Shown here: in pieces, positions 61,616 through 64,000 of the stretch
Numbering within the stretch: the first letter of the stretch is position 1
How the letters are laid out: the number at the start of each line of letters is the position of its first letter
Assembly: GCF_000717655.1 (NCBI RefSeq)
Contig: NZ_JNZY01000008.1
Coordinates: forward strand, 162,373-226,372
Direction: 5' to 3'
DNA length: 64,000 nt
Origin: Streptomyces katrae
GTDB lineage: Bacteria; Actinomycetota; Actinomycetes; Streptomycetales; Streptomycetaceae
Position numbers and translations under genes: made by a program
The notes under the pieces: model-generated
The model's database searches: none
What the model saw: only the letters and a program-made list of their open reading frames with translations
What the model was told of the DNA's origin: nothing

Positions 61616-62155
61616 GTGCGTTCTTCCCTTTCCAAGGACCTCTCCGAACTGACAACCGAGCGGCTCTGCCTGCGCATCTGGACCGCGGCCGAGGCCCGCG
61701 CCGTCCTCCACAGCGACGGCAGCGACGCCCGGCCGGCCGACTGGGCCGAGGACTTCCCCTCCGAGGGCGACAGCGTCATCGCGGGCCTCCTCGGCGGCAA
61801 TCCCGCCTGGCTCGGCACCTTCGGCCACCGGCTGATCACCGAGCGGGACGGCGGTATCGTCGTCGGCTCCATCGGCCTGTTCTGGCCGCCCTCCGACGGG
61901 GTCCTCGAACTCGGGTACGGCGTGGTCGCCTCCCGGCGCAGCCGCGGCTATGCCACCGAAGCCACCCGGGCGCTCGCCGCCTTCGCCCTCACCGCGCCCG
62001 GCGTCCACACCGTGACCGCCGGCGTGGAACTGTCGAATCCGGCTTCCGTCCGCGTTCTGGAGAAGGCCGGCTTCGAGCGGTACGTCACCACCCCGGCCGA
62101 GGACGCCGAAGGCGTGGCCCGCTTCGCAGTCACACGGCACAACCTCGGCGAGTAG
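61616..62155 (+). CDS. RimJ/RimL-type GNAT N-acetyltransferase
   Basis: A 179-residue acetyltransferase with LTTERLCLRIWTAAEAR at the start, the acetyl-CoA loop (VVASRRSRGYATEATRALAAFAL) and the NPASVRVLEKAGFERYV helix typical of the RimJ/RimL group. Targets may be protein N termini or small amines. GTG 61616 has AGGAG 7 bases upstream. A terminator follows. Confidence 0.9.
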   Translation: MRSSLSKDLSELTTERLCLRIWTAAEARAVLHSDGSDARPADWAEDFPSEGDSVIAGLLGGNPAWLGTFGHRLITERDGGIVVGSIGLFWPPSDGVLELGYGVVASRRSRGYATEATRALAAFALTAPGVHTVTAGVELSNPASVRVLEKAGFERYVTTPAEDAEGVARFAVTRHNLGE

Positions 62156-62161
62156 ACGCCC

Positions 62162-62192
62162 GGTGGGCCGGCGGCACTGCCGCCGGCCCACC
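62162..62192 (+). terminator. Strong terminator after the acetyltransferase
   Basis: GGTGGGCCGGCGG and CCGCCGGCCCACC form a 13-base perfect stem with a 5-base loop, 7 bases after the stop codon. Confidence 0.85.
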
Positions 62193-62447
62193 GACCTACC
62201 CGCTCTCGCTCAATCTGCCCTGCCCCACAGCCAGTTCATCTCCCGTCTCGGTCCCGCCCCTCCTCACGTCCGTGTCGCGAAAAGCGCCGTTGTGGATGAC
62301 GATCACCGTGATACCTTCGACACCGTCGTAAAGCACGTGCGAGTCCGAGGAGGTGAGTCCGATCAACGCTGTGACCGGTCGGGACTCCCTCTCGCACAAA
62401 GCCTAGGGAGCGCCCGCACAAGGCATCCCGAAAGGCTCGAAACGCTG

Positions 62448-63176
62448 ATGCGCTTCACTTCCCGGACGTCGTCGGACGACGTCACCGAACAGTTCTTCAC
62501 CCTCGACGAGATCCCCGGCGTGCTGTGGACGCCACAGGATTCCCGTGGGCCCCGCCCCTTGATCCTCCTGGGTCACGGCGGCGGGCAGCACAAGGCGGCC
62601 CCCGGCATCGTCTCCCGCGCCCGCCGCTACGCCGCCGAGGGGTTCGCTGTCGTCGCCATCGACGCGCCCCATCACGGAGACCGGCCCAAGGGCGAGGAGT
62701 TCGAAAGGGTCCTGGCCGAGATGCGGACCGGCATGACCGCCGGCGGAAATCCGGGCGCACTGGTCGCCGGCATGCACGGGCATCTGGCCGCCCGGGCCGT
62801 CGCGGACTGGCAGGCGGTGCTGACCGCCGTCCAGCGCCTCGACGAGGTCGGCAGCGGCCCCGTGGGCTACTGCGGCATGTCCATGGGCTGCGGACTCGGC
62901 ATCCCCCTCATCACCGCGGAACCCCGCATCACCGCCGCAGTGCTCGGCCTGCTCGGGGTGTACGGGCTGGCCGAGGAAGCCGCGCGGGTCACCGTTCCCG
63001 TGCAGTTCCTCGTCCAGTGGGACGACCAGATGGTCCCCCGTGATCAGAGCCTGGCCCTGTTCGACGCCCTCGCTTCGGCCGAGAAGACTTTGCATGCCAA
63101 CCCGGGCAAGCACGGGGACGTGCCCTCCTTCGAACTGGACAGTTCACTGAAGTTCTTCGCCCGGCACCTGATCTGA
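62448..63176 (+). CDS. Alpha/beta hydrolase, dienelactone hydrolase-like
   Basis: A 242-residue hydrolase: ILLGHGGGQHK oxyanion region, AIDAPHHGDR, nucleophile in GMSMGCGLG (GxSxG), acid in VQWDDQMVP and catalytic His in PGKHGDVP. This matches the dienelactone hydrolase/acetyl-esterase group. No signal peptide. ATG 62448 is chosen with AAAGG about 11 bases before it. Substrate unknown. Confidence 0.88.
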   Translation: MRFTSRTSSDDVTEQFFTLDEIPGVLWTPQDSRGPRPLILLGHGGGQHKAAPGIVSRARRYAAEGFAVVAIDAPHHGDRPKGEEFERVLAEMRTGMTAGGNPGALVAGMHGHLAARAVADWQAVLTAVQRLDEVGSGPVGYCGMSMGCGLGIPLITAEPRITAAVLGLLGVYGLAEEAARVTVPVQFLVQWDDQMVPRDQSLALFDALASAEKTLHANPGKHGDVPSFELDSSLKFFARHLI

Positions 63177-63299
63177 CCCGGTTGGCCGGGCTGCGGCACA
63201 CGCTGGGGCCCGGCGGACCGCCCACCGTCCGTCCGTCACATTCTCCTCCCGGGATCCGTCAGGGAGGTGAAAGCAACCGACAGATGGAGAGACCACCCC

Positions 63300-63707
63300 A
63301 TGTTGACCAACGTCATGTACGTGACGCTCTACGTCACCGACCAGGACCGCGCGCTCAGGTTCTACACGGAGCAGCTCGGCCTGGAGAAGCGCATCGACTT
63401 CCCGAACCCCGGCGGGCGATTCCTCACCGTGGGCGTCCCTGGCACCCCGGTCGAGATCATCCTGTGGGCGCACCCCGCGGCGGCGGGGCAGCCGACCGAG
63501 CTGCTGCCGGGCGTCACGCCCGGCCCGGTGATCCTCGAGTCGGACGACCTGAGGGCGGACTTCAAGGTGTTCCGCGACCGCGGGGTGACCTTCGACCAGC
63601 CGGAGCCTGAGGACTACGGGTTCGGCGTTCGCATCGAGACGGCGGACCCTGATGGCAACCGCATCTCGCTGCGCGAGCGCAGCCGCGCAGGCCGTGGCAA
63701 CGGCTGA
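63300..63707 (+). CDS. VOC family protein
   Basis: A 135-residue glyoxalase-fold protein (VMYVTLYVTDQDRALRFYTEQLGLEKR, VILESDDLRADFKVFRDRGV, ETADPDGNRISLRERS). It is the fourth VOC protein of the window. ATG 63300 has GGAGAG upstream; GTG 63267 is in frame. Substrate unknown. Confidence 0.85.
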   Translation: MLTNVMYVTLYVTDQDRALRFYTEQLGLEKRIDFPNPGGRFLTVGVPGTPVEIILWAHPAAAGQPTELLPGVTPGPVILESDDLRADFKVFRDRGVTFDQPEPEDYGFGVRIETADPDGNRISLRERSRAGRGNG

Positions 63708-63912
63708 CCGTTCGTAGACCGGCGTGGGCGCCGCCGTCCGTAGACCGGCCGCGTCAGGTCGATGCGATGACGGCGATCAGTTGCCGATGAAGATCGGCTC
63801 CGTGATCGCACGACAGCGCGTCGATGACGTGGAGGCGGCCATCCCCATGTCCCCCCACCCTTTCGGTCGGCAGGAACGGGATCACGGAGCGGATCCCGCG
63901 ATAGCTTGATCT

Positions 63913-64000
63913 TTAACCTGTGCGGCGTGGGCGAGGGGGCATCGACTTCTTCGTTTTCGGTTTCGTGGTGCCGGGTTTGCGGACTGTGTGCACGTCGTGT
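63913..64000 (-). CDS. C-terminal end of a gene running off the window
   Basis: The last 28 codons before the TAA at 63913-63915 read HTVRKPGTTKPKTKKSMPPRPRR, a basic Lys/Pro/Arg-rich tail. The base composition here is less GC-biased than the rest of the window. The product cannot be identified from this tail. Confidence 0.3.
   Translation of the reverse strand, partial: HDVHTVRKPGTTKPKTKKSMPPRPRRTG

Noticed and set aside
63708-63912. Short frames and the repeated GTAGACCGGC near the right edge, as a mobile-element end
   Set aside because: The repeat is only 10 bases, twice, and no transposase motif is visible within the window.

Overview
The window reads as a piece of a Streptomyces (or very close actinomycete) chromosome. 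It has very high G+C, strong third-position GC bias, many GTG/TTG starts with AGGAGG-type ribosome sites, and genus-typical families: a TetR/LysR/ArsR/HxlR/WYL regulator mix, a gvpOAFGYZJLSK gas vesicle cluster, an hsp18/rheA pair and Rpf-like secreted proteins. Nothing here is an essential core gene. The many paralogue remnants and stress genes suggest an accessory chromosome arm, which is an inference. I saw no rRNA, tRNA, CRISPR array or intact insertion sequence.

Layout. 0-3.2 kb: a TetR regulator, a TauD-type dioxygenase and an MFS transporter, with an operator-like repeat before the dioxygenase. 3.4-6.6 kb: a small membrane protein, an Rpf-like lytic protein and a secreted metalloprotease. 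6.6-11.3 kb: a proline-iminopeptidase-like hydrolase diverging from a peptide-binding lipoprotein, then a LysR regulator; an 11-bp motif is shared by both promoter regions. 11.3-15 kb: small genes and remnants. 15-17.3 kb: a HAD-GT20 fusion that looks like a glucosylglycerol-phosphate synthase/phosphatase.

18.3-25.2 kb is an arsenic island made of two half clusters. One is partly decayed (arsC intact, a phosphatase paralogue, a thioredoxin reductase and an N-terminal arsO piece broken, plus arsR and an aquaporin). The second is intact: arsN-like acetyltransferase, an ArsR with the CC...CxC metal site, a flavoprotein and an MFS pump around a shared repeat-rich promoter.

25.7-27.2 kb holds an HTH/coiled-coil/GntR fusion regulator divergent from a 50-residue membrane protein, with a pair of near-identical operators between them. 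27.6-43.8 kb is a mixed accessory stretch: SnoaL-like protein, sulfotransferase, PlsC, hemerythrin, metallo-beta-lactamase fold hydrolase, secreted proteins, Eis-type acetyltransferase, and a WYL regulator beside a VOC protein and an NADP-linked reductase. It includes gene remnants at 37.6-38.9 kb (FAD monooxygenase, lipB, erythromycin esterase).

44-57 kb is a stress block: GH15 hydrolase, DUF2267 protein, Hsp18 with its repressor RheA and a textbook operator, the translationally coupled gas vesicle operon, a PPOX flavoprotein with flavohemoglobin, and a ZIP metal permease. 57.5-64 kb holds a YihY-type membrane protein, a kinase remnant, an HxlR regulator divergent from a reductase over a 12-bp palindrome, a methyltransferase, an acetyltransferase preceded by a possible leader peptide, an alpha/beta hydrolase and a VOC protein.
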